Positions 28,215-35,823 of a DNA stretch of 64,000 bases are shown one piece after another. Origin of the DNA: an uncultured Hyphomonas sp. (lineage in GTDB: Bacteria > Pseudomonadota > Alphaproteobacteria > Caulobacterales > Hyphomonadaceae); assembly GCF_963677035.1 (NCBI RefSeq), contig NZ_OY781472.1, positions 3,439,658 through 3,503,657 of the forward strand, written 5' to 3'. Positions within the stretch are counted from its first letter, which is position 1. Every line of letters starts with the position of its first letter. The translations under genes were made by a program, and so were the position numbers. The notes under the pieces were generated by a model that searched no databases, was not told the DNA's origin, and saw only the letters and a list, made by a program, of their open reading frames with translations.

Positions 28215-28559
28215 ATGATCAGGCTGCCTGCCGCGCTGACGATGATCGCGTTGCTCACACCTTTTGTATTAGGTGCGTGCAGCTCGACACAAACTGAGGT
28301 CACGACGAGTGATTTAACACCGTCGGCTGATGTCAGTACGGCTGCCGTCCTTTCACTCGCATGCTCAGGCTGTCACGGGCAGACGGGTGGCGCGATTGCC
28401 AGTCTCGACGGTCGTTCAGCAGCCGAACTTCGTGGGGCGCTGCTGCGCTACCGTTCTGATGTAGACGGGGGAAGCGTCATGCACCGCATGATGAGAGGCT
28501 ATTCCGAGCCGGACATTGATGCGATCAGCACCTACCTGGCTGGGGATGTCTCGGAATGA
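28215..28559 (+). CDS. Monoheme cytochrome c lipoprotein (FccA/SoxE-like)
   Basis: A 114-residue exported cytochrome. It starts with a signal peptide and lipobox (VLGAC), has one heme-binding motif CSGCH near residue 53, and a distal Met ligand in SVMHRMMRGYSEPDIDAIS. Size and the pattern after the heme match the cytochrome subunit of flavocytochrome c sulfide dehydrogenase (FccA/SoxE). Its stop overlaps the start of the flavoprotein gene by 4 bases (ATGA), as expected of a two-subunit enzyme. It may also take electrons from the hydroxylase two bases upstream. Confidence 0.85.
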   Translation: MIRLPAALTMIALLTPFVLGACSSTQTEVTTSDLTPSADVSTAAVLSLACSGCHGQTGGAIASLDGRSAAELRGALLRYRSDVDGGSVMHRMMRGYSEPDIDAISTYLAGDVSE

Positions 28560-29833
28560 TAGGTATATACCCGAACCGCCGTGATCTGCTGCTCGCCCTT
28601 TCAGGAACAAGCCTGCTGGCTGGCATTCCGCTGACAGCCGCAGCGCAGATCCGGGCACGGCTTGTCGTTGTTGGAGGCGGTTTCGGCGGGGCGACGGCGG
28701 CGCAGTTTCTGAAGAGGCTTATGCCGGCAGCGTCAGTCACGCTGATCGAGCCCAACTCCGAATACTATGCTTGCCCCTTTAGCAATCTGGTCATCGCCGG
28801 CCTGCGTGATCTCTCGGCCCAGCGCTTCAGTTACCGTTCGCTCAAGGCGCAAGGGATTGAAATTGTCCAGGATCGTGCGGTGGACGTTGACCCGGCGAAC
28901 AGGACGGTCGTTGTCGGATCCGGCAGCGCTTACTCTTACGACAAACTCGTCCTGTCTCCCGGTATTGATTTCAGATGGAATGACATCGAAGGGTACGATG
29001 AAGCCGCTGCTGAGGTCATGCCCCATGCTTGGAAAGCTGGCCTCCAGACCAAACTTCTGCAGCAACAACTCCATGACATGGAAGACGGTGGCGTAGTCGT
29101 CATGTCTGTGCCACCTGCCCCCTTCCGCTGCCCGCCCGGCCCCTATGAACGCGCCAGCCTGATCGCCCAGTATCTCAAGACACATAAGCCGAAGTCGAAG
29201 CTGGTGATCCTTGATGCCCAAGACAGGTTCTCCAAGCAGCCATTGTTCGAGGCTGCATGGGAAAATCTCTACCCGGACCTTATCGAAAGATACGATGCGA
29301 ACGCATTTGGCCGGGTCCTGGCAGTCGATCCCTCTTCCCTGACTCTCTCGACAGAGTTTGAGGATTTCCAGGCTGACGTCGCCAACGTTATCCCGCCACA
29401 GAAAGCTGGCATGGTCGCCCATCGCGCAGGGGTCACCAACATGACCGGATGGTGCCCGGTCGATGCCCTGGCGTTCAGCTCTACGCTCCAGCCTGACATC
29501 CATGTCATAGGCGATGCCACGATTGCTGCGCCGATGCCCAAATCCGCATTCTCAGCGAACCTTCAGGCCAAACTGTGCGCCATGCAGATTGTCAGAATTC
29601 TTTCCGGCATTGCGTCTCACCCCACGACCCTGACGAATACCTGCTACTCCTACCTCTCCGACACGACAGCCGTTTCGATCACGGGAGTTTATACCAATGA
29701 TGGGGGAATATTGCAGTCGGTCGAAGGAGCTGGGGGGCTCAGCCCTCTGGAGGCCGACCCGATTGTCCGCCAGAACGAAGCGCTGCAGGCAAAATCATGG
29801 TTCCATACCATCACTGAACAGACATTCGGATGA
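28556..29833 (+). CDS. soxF: FAD-dependent sulfide dehydrogenase subunit (FccB/SoxF family)
   Basis: A 425-residue exported flavoprotein with a twin-arginine-like N-terminus (NRRDLLLALSG). The Rossmann motif VVVGGGFGGATAAQFL binds FAD. YYACPFSNLVIAGL contains the Cys that links FAD covalently in the family. PPAPFRCPPGPYERA and a later TCYSYL supply the redox disulfide. The C-terminus has the FCSD-type flavin-binding domain (YSYLSDTTAVSITGVY). SoxF/FccB oxidises sulfide and, in the Sox system, is thought to reactivate SoxYZ. Overlaps of 4 bases with both neighbours show tight translational coupling. Confidence 0.9.
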   Translation: MIGIYPNRRDLLLALSGTSLLAGIPLTAAAQIRARLVVVGGGFGGATAAQFLKRLMPAASVTLIEPNSEYYACPFSNLVIAGLRDLSAQRFSYRSLKAQGIEIVQDRAVDVDPANRTVVVGSGSAYSYDKLVLSPGIDFRWNDIEGYDEAAAEVMPHAWKAGLQTKLLQQQLHDMEDGGVVVMSVPPAPFRCPPGPYERASLIAQYLKTHKPKSKLVILDAQDRFSKQPLFEAAWENLYPDLIERYDANAFGRVLAVDPSSLTLSTEFEDFQADVANVIPPQKAGMVAHRAGVTNMTGWCPVDALAFSSTLQPDIHVIGDATIAAPMPKSAFSANLQAKLCAMQIVRILSGIASHPTTLTNTCYSYLSDTTAVSITGVYTNDGGILQSVEGAGGLSPLEADPIVRQNEALQAKSWFHTITEQTFG

Positions 29834-30285
29834 CAAGAGAAGCTTATACAGGTTTGCTTTCCCTTCTCCTTCTGCCCGCCTGTGAGCAAGCCCGGGAAGA
29901 TCGTCTGGCAAGTCCCGTCCAGATCGCTGGGGACTCGATTCCTCAACCACTGAATGGCGCGTCGGGAGACCCGATGCGGGGGCAACAGATATTTGTCTCG
30001 CGCGACGACGGACATTGCGTTCTGTGCCACAAAATCGACAGCCTGGACGCAGAATTTCAGGGAAATGTCGGTCCCCCGCTCACCGGTATCGGCGAACGCT
30101 TGACCACTGGACAGATCCGCTATCGCATTGTTGACGCCCAGGGCATTTGGCCAGACACTGTCATGCCATCCTATTACCGCACGGGCGACCTTCGACAGGT
30201 TGGCAATGCGTACAGTGGCAAGCCTGCCCTTAGCGCTCAGCAGATCGAAGACATCGTTGCCTTTTTGGAAACGCAGACAAACTGA
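29830..30285 (+). CDS. soxX: SoxX, monoheme cytochrome c
   Basis: A 151-residue exported cytochrome; the N-terminus LLLLPACEQ resembles a lipobox. The single heme site is CVLCH near residue 62. Typical SoxX segments follow: GNVGPPLTGIGERL, RYRIVDAQGIWPDTVMPSYYRT with the axial Met, and LSAQQIEDIVAFLET. With SoxA it forms the SoxXA complex that oxidatively joins thiosulfate or another sulfur species to the SoxY cysteine. It overlaps soxF by 4 bases and soxY by one. Confidence 0.93.
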   Translation: MTREAYTGLLSLLLLPACEQAREDRLASPVQIAGDSIPQPLNGASGDPMRGQQIFVSRDDGHCVLCHKIDSLDAEFQGNVGPPLTGIGERLTTGQIRYRIVDAQGIWPDTVMPSYYRTGDLRQVGNAYSGKPALSAQQIEDIVAFLETQTN

Positions 30286-30764
30286 TGCCACAGGACGAAC
30301 AAACACCTTTCGGATTGACCTGTACGCGCCGCACTTTGCTCGCCTCTTCCGGTGCGTTTTCGATTGCGTCTGTTCTTGCTCCGCTGGCGTCTGCAACACC
30401 AGAAGACGCCGATCAGGCAATTCGGGACATATTCGGCGATCGGCCGATCAACGAAGGTAAGGTGACGGTAACGCTGCCCCCAATTGCCGAAAACGGCAAT
30501 TCGGTCCCGATTGGGATTGCCGTTGATAGTCCCATGACAGACGATGACTTCGTAAAACAAATCATCGTCCTTTCTCCCCGCAATCCGATTGCAACCATCG
30601 CTCTTTTTCGTCTGGGCCCGTATTCGGGCCGCGCGGATGTTTCCACACGGGTCCGTATGGCAGGGACTCAGACACTTCGCGTTGTCGCAGAAATGAACGA
30701 TGGCACGCTGTGGGCCGGAACGGGCAGCACATATGTTACTCTCGCTGCATGCGTTATCGGTTAG
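30285..30764 (+). CDS. soxY: SoxY, sulfur-carrier subunit with an atypical C-terminus
   Basis: A 159-residue exported protein with a Tat motif (CTRRTLLASSG). The body matches SoxY: GKVTVTLPPIAENGNSVPI, FVKQIIVLSPRNPIATIALF and the strand-rich TRVRMAGTQTLRVVAEMNDG. SoxY normally ends GGCGG, and its Cys carries the sulfur intermediate on a swinging arm. Here the end is TLAACVIG: the Cys is kept (codon 30750-30752) but is flanked by Ala-Ala and followed by three residues, not Gly-Gly. This may change arm flexibility or access to partner enzymes. The soxB gene, whose product removes sulfate from this Cys, is not in the cluster. Confidence 0.9.
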   Translation: MPQDEQTPFGLTCTRRTLLASSGAFSIASVLAPLASATPEDADQAIRDIFGDRPINEGKVTVTLPPIAENGNSVPIGIAVDSPMTDDDFVKQIIVLSPRNPIATIALFRLGPYSGRADVSTRVRMAGTQTLRVVAEMNDGTLWAGTGSTYVTLAACVIG

Positions 30765-30779
30765 AGAGGTGACGCCCCG

Positions 30780-31094
30780 ATGATCCGAATTTCTGCTCCG
30801 GAAACCGCTTTTGAAGGCGAGATAATCGAACTCAAGGTCATGATCCAGCACCCGATGGAGACAGGCTACCGGCGGGATTCCAAAGGCGAGACCATTCCTC
30901 GGGACATCATTAAACACTTCCGCTGCACCTATGATGGTCATGTCATCTTTGAAGGAGGATTCTTTCCGGGGATTGCGGCCAACCCATTCCTGGCTTTCCA
31001 TGCCCGCGCTTCACAGACCGGACCTCTGGAATTCTCCTGGACCGACCAGCATGGAGAGAGCTGGACCGAACAGCGGATGCTGACGGTCACATGA
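30780..31094 (+). CDS. soxZ: SoxZ, partner of SoxY
   Basis: A 104-residue protein without its own signal peptide, as is usual for SoxZ, which is exported in complex with SoxY. Family segments are IELKVMIQHPMETGYRRDSKGETIPRDIIK and FFPGIAANPFLAFHARA (positions near 30825-31015), then a final SWTDQHGESWTEQ. A GAGAGG ribosome-binding site precedes the ATG. It overlaps soxA by 4 bases. Confidence 0.94.
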   Translation: MIRISAPETAFEGEIIELKVMIQHPMETGYRRDSKGETIPRDIIKHFRCTYDGHVIFEGGFFPGIAANPFLAFHARASQTGPLEFSWTDQHGESWTEQRMLTVT

Positions 31095-31879
31095 GGCGCG
31101 TCTGTCTACTGGCGCTCGTCCTGGCAGGATGTGGGAGGCCGCAGGATCAATACGCTCAGGACAGCCAGATCTCGCCCGCAGATATCCGGTCCGGCTACGT
31201 GTTCCTTCAACCGGAAACCCGGTCCCTTCAGGATGATGCGTTTGCCAATCCTGGCTTCCTGTGGATCGACAAAGGTGACACGCTGTTCAATCGGCATCCG
31301 GACAATGGCAAAGAATCCTGCGCTTCCTGCCATACCGAAAACAGCCGCCCGGTTGCGGAGGCAGCGGCTCACTACCCCGCCATTGACCCGCAAACAGGTA
31401 AGCTCGTGAATCTCGAAGGCCGGATCAACCTCTGCCGCGAGCGTTACCAGGACCTTCCTCCGCTGGAATATGAAAGCAACGACCTGCTGAGCCTGACTGC
31501 CTATATTTCCAGTCTCGCCCATGGCGTTCCGGTTGAAGTAGACATCACCGGTCCGGCGAGGAAATACTATGACGCAGGCGAAGATTATTTCTTTCTTCGC
31601 AAGGGCCAGTTCAACCTGGCCTGCAGCCAGTGTCATAACGAGCATTGGGGCGACAAGCTGCGGGGCGATACGATCAGTCAGGGACATGGAAACGCTTTCC
31701 CTGCCTACAGGATGGAGTGGCAGACACTTGGTTCTCTTCAAAGGCGGCTACATGATTGTGACACCGGTATTCGTGCTGAGCCGATGGACTATGGGTCGGA
31801 AACTTATACAGCTGTCGAACTCTATCTGGCGAAGCGGGCAGAAGGACTGGCAATGGAAGCTCCGGGGATCAGACGATGA
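31091..31879 (+). CDS. soxA: SoxA, diheme cytochrome c
   Basis: A 262-residue exported lipoprotein candidate (LVLAGC). It has two heme sites, CASCH near residue 79 and CSQCH near residue 179, so it is the diheme form. The active-site segment LHDCDTGIRAEP contains the Cys that becomes the persulfide heme ligand, and the final helix TAVELYLAKRAEG is typical. SoxXA catalyses the initial conjugation of the sulfur substrate to SoxY. It overlaps soxZ and the ModE-like gene by 4 bases each. Confidence 0.93.
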   Translation: MRRVCLLALVLAGCGRPQDQYAQDSQISPADIRSGYVFLQPETRSLQDDAFANPGFLWIDKGDTLFNRHPDNGKESCASCHTENSRPVAEAAAHYPAIDPQTGKLVNLEGRINLCRERYQDLPPLEYESNDLLSLTAYISSLAHGVPVEVDITGPARKYYDAGEDYFFLRKGQFNLACSQCHNEHWGDKLRGDTISQGHGNAFPAYRMEWQTLGSLQRRLHDCDTGIRAEPMDYGSETYTAVELYLAKRAEGLAMEAPGIRR

Positions 31880-32232
31880 CGGCACCCGACAAGCCCCGCC
31901 TGAGTATCCGGATTGACCTGCCCGGCGGAGGGCGGTTCGGACCGGGCAAAGCTGCCCTCCTGGAGGCAATCGCGGATCTTGGGTCCATCAACAAGGCAGC
32001 CGCGCAATTAGGCATGTCCTACCCCCGCGCCAAAAAGCTCGTCGAAGCGATGAACCGTGATTTTGGCGTTCCACTTGTGATCTCAGCTCAGGGCGGAGCA
32101 GATGGCGGAGGCTCGCGACTGACAGATGAGGCCGACGAAATACGCAGCATTTACCGCGAGCTTTGCAAGCGCGCCCTCGCGCACAACAAAGAGCTCCTCA
32201 AGACATTCAGCAAGCCGGGCAAACCTAATTAG
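31876..32232 (+). CDS. ModE-like winged-helix regulator without a molybdate domain
   Basis: A 118-residue protein with the ModE N-terminal DNA-binding domain: RFGPGKAALLEAIADLGSINKAAAQLGMSYPRAKKLVEAMN, then the wing FGVPLVISAQGGADGGGSRLT (positions near 31935-32125). The C-terminal TOBE molybdate-binding repeats of full ModE are absent, so molybdate sensing is not obvious. Its position between soxA and the cofactor genes, and an AT-rich palindrome 8 bases downstream, suggest that it controls the cluster. The overlap with soxA couples its translation. Confidence 0.85.
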   Translation: MTAPDKPRLSIRIDLPGGGRFGPGKAALLEAIADLGSINKAAAQLGMSYPRAKKLVEAMNRDFGVPLVISAQGGADGGGSRLTDEADEIRSIYRELCKRALAHNKELLKTFSKPGKPN

Positions 32233-32239
32233 GGCTGTC

Positions 32240-32265
32240 GCATTATAAATCACTGTTTATAATGC
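32240..32265. promoter_or_regulatory. Perfect palindrome, candidate ModE-like operator
   Basis: GCATTATAAA and TTTATAATGC are perfect 10-base arms around a 6-base spacer. The AT-rich core and the 6-base spacing resemble the E. coli ModE site (ATCGnTATATA, 6 bases, then its complement). It ends 6 bases before the ATG of the XdhC-MocA gene, where it would also cover the ribosome-binding site, so it could act as an operator or as an RNA hairpin limiting translation. No T-run follows, so a terminator is unlikely. Confidence 0.6.
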
Positions 32266-32271
32266 TCAGTA

Positions 32272-33774
32272 ATGGCTGATCCTTCGCGCCTTTATGCAGA
32301 ACACCCACAGGACGTGTTGGGCCAGTGGCTGATCTGGCGGCAATCCGGTCCGGTTGCGCTGGTCGTGGTCTCATCCACACAAGGCGGGAGCGTTCGGTCC
32401 CCAGGCGCACTGATGGCCGTAAGCGCCGACGGTCGTAAATGCGGTTACATATCCGGCGGCTGCATAGATGCTGATGTTGCATTGCAGGCGAAACAGGCGA
32501 TCGCAGAGAACAAGAACATGTCGCTGAGATATGGTGACGGATCACCATTCATAGACATGCCACTCCCTTGCGGCGGTGCCATCGAAATCACGATCCTGCC
32601 GGACGCCGATGAAGCCACCCTTCGAAAATGTCACGCCGCTCTATATCGCCGCGAGCGTGCACGACTTTCCTTACCGGGACTATCGACGACATTCACCTAC
32701 ACACCAAGGCTCCATGTCAGGATCGCCGGACGTGGCGCCGACGCACTGGCCCTGGCAAAACTGGTGAGGGCGAGCGGATACGGACTGACGCTGCAGCTAC
32801 GCGACGGCGAAGACATAGACGAAGCGGCGCTGGAGGGTTTCAACGACCTCGTGTCGCTGAAGACACCGCAAGATTTGCCCGTCTCGGCCGACGACGCCTG
32901 GACCGCCTTCATTCTGATGTTCCACGATCCGGATTGGGAAACGGCGCTCCTGAAACAAGCGCTTCGAGGCAAAGCATTTTACGTTGGTGCGGTCGGTAGC
33001 CAGAAAACACAGAACCGCCGACAGATGCGTTTGCAGCAGGAAGGTGTTGAGCCCGAACAAACCACCCGTGTGCGAGGACCGGTCGGCCTGCTCCCGTCCA
33101 TGCGGGATTCCTCGATGCTGGCCGTTTCAGCACTGGCTGAGATCGTCGGGGCTTACACGCAGGCGCAGAGTGCGCCATTTTCAGATACGGCGGTCATTCT
33201 CCTCGCTGCCGGACAATCAAAACGGTTCGAGGACGGAGACAAATTGCTCTCAGATCTTTCTGGAAAGCCGATGCTGAGCCATGCTGCAATGCACCTCTCA
33301 GACGAACCTTGCGCGACGCGCATCGCCGTGACCGGACCGCGCCAGTCGGACCGCCAGAGGATACTGAAATCCGCAGGATGGGAAATTGTAGAAAATCATG
33401 ACCCAGCCGCCGGACAGTCAACCTCGTTGAAGGCGGCCATAGACGCCGTAGCCGGACTTCAGGGGGTCGGACATGCCCTGATCTTGCTTGCTGACATGCC
33501 CTTCGTTTCCGATAATCATTTGCTCGGGCTCCGCAATGCAATGACTCCAGGAATTTCTGCGGTTATGTCGGCTGCCGGCGACACACTATGCCCGCCCGCC
33601 ATTTTCCCACGGAACACGTTTAATGCATTGGTGAACATTCCTGGCGATGTTGGGGCTCGGGATGTGTTCCGCTCCCTGAGCGATACAAAAACAATACCAT
33701 TGCCGCAACAAGAGGCCATCGACGTCGACACCATCGAAGATCTGGCCCGGGCGACCGGTGCCCTGATGACCTAG
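32272..33774 (+). CDS. XdhC-MocA fusion: cofactor maturation protein and cytidylyltransferase
   Basis: A 500-residue fusion. Residues 1 to about 290 match XdhC/CoxI (SSTQGGSVRSPGALMAVS, YISGGCIDADVALQA, FYVGAVGSQKTQNRR, RVRGPVGLLPSM), the chaperone that protects and sulfurates the cofactor and inserts it into XDH-family enzymes. Residues about 304-500 match MocA/MobA-like nucleotidyltransferases (AVILLAAGQSKRFEDGDKLL, LILLADMPFVSDNHL). The second part should convert molybdopterin to its cytosine dinucleotide, the form IorB-type enzymes use. One chain may thus pass cofactor from synthesis to insertion. No good ribosome-binding site is visible before the ATG. Confidence 0.88.
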   Translation: MADPSRLYAEHPQDVLGQWLIWRQSGPVALVVVSSTQGGSVRSPGALMAVSADGRKCGYISGGCIDADVALQAKQAIAENKNMSLRYGDGSPFIDMPLPCGGAIEITILPDADEATLRKCHAALYRRERARLSLPGLSTTFTYTPRLHVRIAGRGADALALAKLVRASGYGLTLQLRDGEDIDEAALEGFNDLVSLKTPQDLPVSADDAWTAFILMFHDPDWETALLKQALRGKAFYVGAVGSQKTQNRRQMRLQQEGVEPEQTTRVRGPVGLLPSMRDSSMLAVSALAEIVGAYTQAQSAPFSDTAVILLAAGQSKRFEDGDKLLSDLSGKPMLSHAAMHLSDEPCATRIAVTGPRQSDRQRILKSAGWEIVENHDPAAGQSTSLKAAIDAVAGLQGVGHALILLADMPFVSDNHLLGLRNAMTPGISAVMSAAGDTLCPPAIFPRNTFNALVNIPGDVGARDVFRSLSDTKTIPLPQQEAIDVDTIEDLARATGALMT

Positions 33775-33786
33775 AGGGGCGGGATT

Positions 33787-34548
33787 CTGGCTTACCTGCT
33801 CCCCGTTATCTTCTTTATTACAGCGGCCCTGTATGCCAGCGTCGGCTTCGGCGGCGGGTCGACCTACAATGCCGTCCTCATCCTTTCGGGCGCTGATTTC
33901 AGAATCGTGCCGATCATCGCACTCGCCTGCAATATTCTGGTAGTTTCAGGAAACACGCTCCGTTACGGCATAGCAGGAGACCTGAACTGGCGCGCCCTTC
34001 TGCCGGCGCTGACCTTGTCCGTCCCACTCGCCTGGCTCGGTGGCCGGGTGCCCATCAACGAATTCGCATTTTCCGCACTACTCGGTATCACCTTGATGAT
34101 CACAGGCCTTTCCATGCTCTTTCAAAACAGGTGGAAGCAAACGCGTGACGCCTCGTCGTCTTCGCGCACGATGATCCTTCTGCCCGTGGGAGCGGCGACT
34201 GGTTTTCTGGCCGGTCTGGTGGGAATTGGTGGCGGGATATTTCTTGCTCCCGTTCTTTACTGGATCCGATGGAGCCATGAAAAGGCAATTGCCGCGGCAT
34301 GCAGCCTGTTCATCCTGCTGAACTCCTTGTCTGGCCTCGCCGGGCAAGCAACCAAGTTGAGCAATGTTGGTACGCTGCAACTCGCAATGCCCTACCTGCC
34401 ACTCCTGCCCGCCGTTCTTATCGGCGGATGGATCGGGAACCGCTACGGCGTGTTCCGGATGCAGCCAAACCATCTGCGCTATGGAACGGCGATTCTGATC
34501 CTCGTCGTTGCGGTGCGACTGCTGTACAAGGTCTGGAGGACTGCATAA
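33787..34548 (+). CDS. TSUP-family (TauE/SafE-like) permease with a non-ATG start
   Basis: A membrane protein of about 253 residues with roughly eight hydrophobic segments. The signature YASVGFGGGSTYN near the N-terminus and the repeat GFLAGLVGIGGGIFLAPVLY define the TSUP family (anion exporters, including sulfite and sulfoacetate carriers). The first in-frame ATG is internal (33907) and would remove the signature, so a non-ATG start is required: CTG at 33787 behind GAGGGG, or ATT at 33784. An in-frame stop at 33772 limits the upstream extension. In this cluster it may export sulfite or sulfate, or handle an oxyanion; this is inferred from context. Confidence 0.8.
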   Translation: MAYLLPVIFFITAALYASVGFGGGSTYNAVLILSGADFRIVPIIALACNILVVSGNTLRYGIAGDLNWRALLPALTLSVPLAWLGGRVPINEFAFSALLGITLMITGLSMLFQNRWKQTRDASSSSRTMILLPVGAATGFLAGLVGIGGGIFLAPVLYWIRWSHEKAIAAACSLFILLNSLSGLAGQATKLSNVGTLQLAMPYLPLLPAVLIGGWIGNRYGVFRMQPNHLRYGTAILILVVAVRLLYKVWRTA

Positions 34549-34552
34549 CCCG

Positions 34553-35572
34553 ATGACCACATCTTCATCCGCCCCGCTTGTAGACACGTTTGGCCGACAG
34601 GTGACCTACCTGCGAATGTCGGTCACAGACCGCTGTGATCTGCGCTGCACCTACTGCATGGCTGAGGCGATGACTTTTCTTCCCAGAAAGGAATTACTGA
34701 CGCTTGAGGAACTCGAATTCGTCGCAAAGGCTTTCATAAGGCGGGGCGTCAGGAAAATCCGGGTTACGGGCGGCGAACCGCTGGTTCGAAAAGATATCAT
34801 GTCTTTGTTCAACCAGCTGGGTCAAATGCTGGGCAACGGCCTTGAAGAACTCACCCTGACCACCAATGCCACTCAGCTTTCGCAGCACGCAAACGACCTC
34901 GCCGCAGCGGGCGTCCGTAGAGTGAATGTCTCTCTCGACACCCTGGACCCTGCCCGCTTCTGTGAGATCGCCCGCCGGGATCAACTTTCTCAGGTCATTG
35001 AAGGCATTGATGCCGCGAAGACCGCAGGCCTGAAGGTCAAGATCAACACGGTCGCCCTGAAGCACCAGAATGCCGAGGAAATTCCGGACATCATTTCATG
35101 GGCTCACAAACAGGGACACGACGTTTCCCTGATAGAAGTCATGCCAATGGGGGAAACAGAAGAAGACAGGTTCGACCAGTACATTCCGTTGGATATGATC
35201 CGGCGCGAGCTCGAAACGCGATGGACGCTGGAACCGGAAGAAAGAAATGATCCATTGGCAGGGCCATCGCGCTATTTCCAGATTCGTGAAACAGGTGGGC
35301 GTGTTGGCTTTATCACACCACTGACGAACAATTTCTGCGCGGGATGTAATCGCGTCCGCATCACCTGCACAGGACGAATTTATATGTGCCTGGGGCAGAA
35401 CAATCACATCGACCTCCGCACACCGCTCAGGGAGGCACCAGATCCCGCGCGGGCCCTTGATGAAGCCCTGGATGCAGCGCTCTTTGCGAAACCCGAACGT
35501 CACGACTTCTCGATCAAAACGCCCGGCCAAAGCCCTTCTGTGGCGCGGCACATGTCGGTAACGGGAGGATAA
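34553..35572 (+). CDS. moaA: MoaA, GTP 3',8-cyclase
   Basis: A 339-residue radical-SAM enzyme that starts molybdopterin synthesis from GTP. The SAM cluster motif is CDLRCTYC near residue 30, the second 4Fe-4S cluster uses FCAGCNRVRITCTGRIYMCLG near residue 262, and the protein ends with the conserved Gly-Gly (VTGG). The start at 34553 gives the family N-terminus (VDTFGRQVTYLRMSVTDRC). It lies 4 bases after the TSUP stop and 2 before moaD. Confidence 0.97.
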   Translation: MTTSSSAPLVDTFGRQVTYLRMSVTDRCDLRCTYCMAEAMTFLPRKELLTLEELEFVAKAFIRRGVRKIRVTGGEPLVRKDIMSLFNQLGQMLGNGLEELTLTTNATQLSQHANDLAAAGVRRVNVSLDTLDPARFCEIARRDQLSQVIEGIDAAKTAGLKVKINTVALKHQNAEEIPDIISWAHKQGHDVSLIEVMPMGETEEDRFDQYIPLDMIRRELETRWTLEPEERNDPLAGPSRYFQIRETGGRVGFITPLTNNFCAGCNRVRITCTGRIYMCLGQNNHIDLRTPLREAPDPARALDEALDAALFAKPERHDFSIKTPGQSPSVARHMSVTGG

Positions 35573-35574
35573 AG

Positions 35575-35823
35575 ATGGCCCGGATTCTCTACTTTGGAAA
35601 ACTGTCCAGTATCTTTGGAAAGGTATCGGAACAAATCCCGCTTCCGGACCGGATCTCTGAGACAAAAGCGCTGCGGGAATGGCTGGACGAAACCCGAAAC
35701 TTCAACGGCGCCCTGATGCACAGCAGCGTCCGTATGGCGGTCAACAGTGAGATCATTGCCGATCCGTTTCCGGTGTCGGACGCCGACGAAATCGCCTTCC
35801 TTCCGCCAGTCGGAGGTGGCTGA
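35575..35823 (+). CDS. moaD: MoaD, small sulfur-carrier subunit of molybdopterin synthase
   Basis: An 82-residue ubiquitin-fold protein with the required C-terminal Gly-Gly (FLPPVGGG), which becomes a thiocarboxylate that donates sulfur to molybdopterin. The segments RILYFGKLSSIFG and DADEIAFLPPVGGG are characteristic. No MoeB-type activating enzyme is in the cluster, so that activity must come from elsewhere. It overlaps moaE by one base (TGATG). Confidence 0.93.
   Translation: MARILYFGKLSSIFGKVSEQIPLPDRISETKALREWLDETRNFNGALMHSSVRMAVNSEIIADPFPVSDADEIAFLPPVGGG

Noticed and set aside
32240..32265. Palindrome read as a terminator of the sox half
   Set aside because: The stem is AT-rich, no T-run follows and it lies 6 bases before a start codon; an operator or translational hairpin fits better.
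33787..34548. TSUP permease considered as a SoxT-type transporter
   Set aside because: The motifs are those of TSUP; SoxT belongs to the YeeE/YedE type, whose features are not seen.
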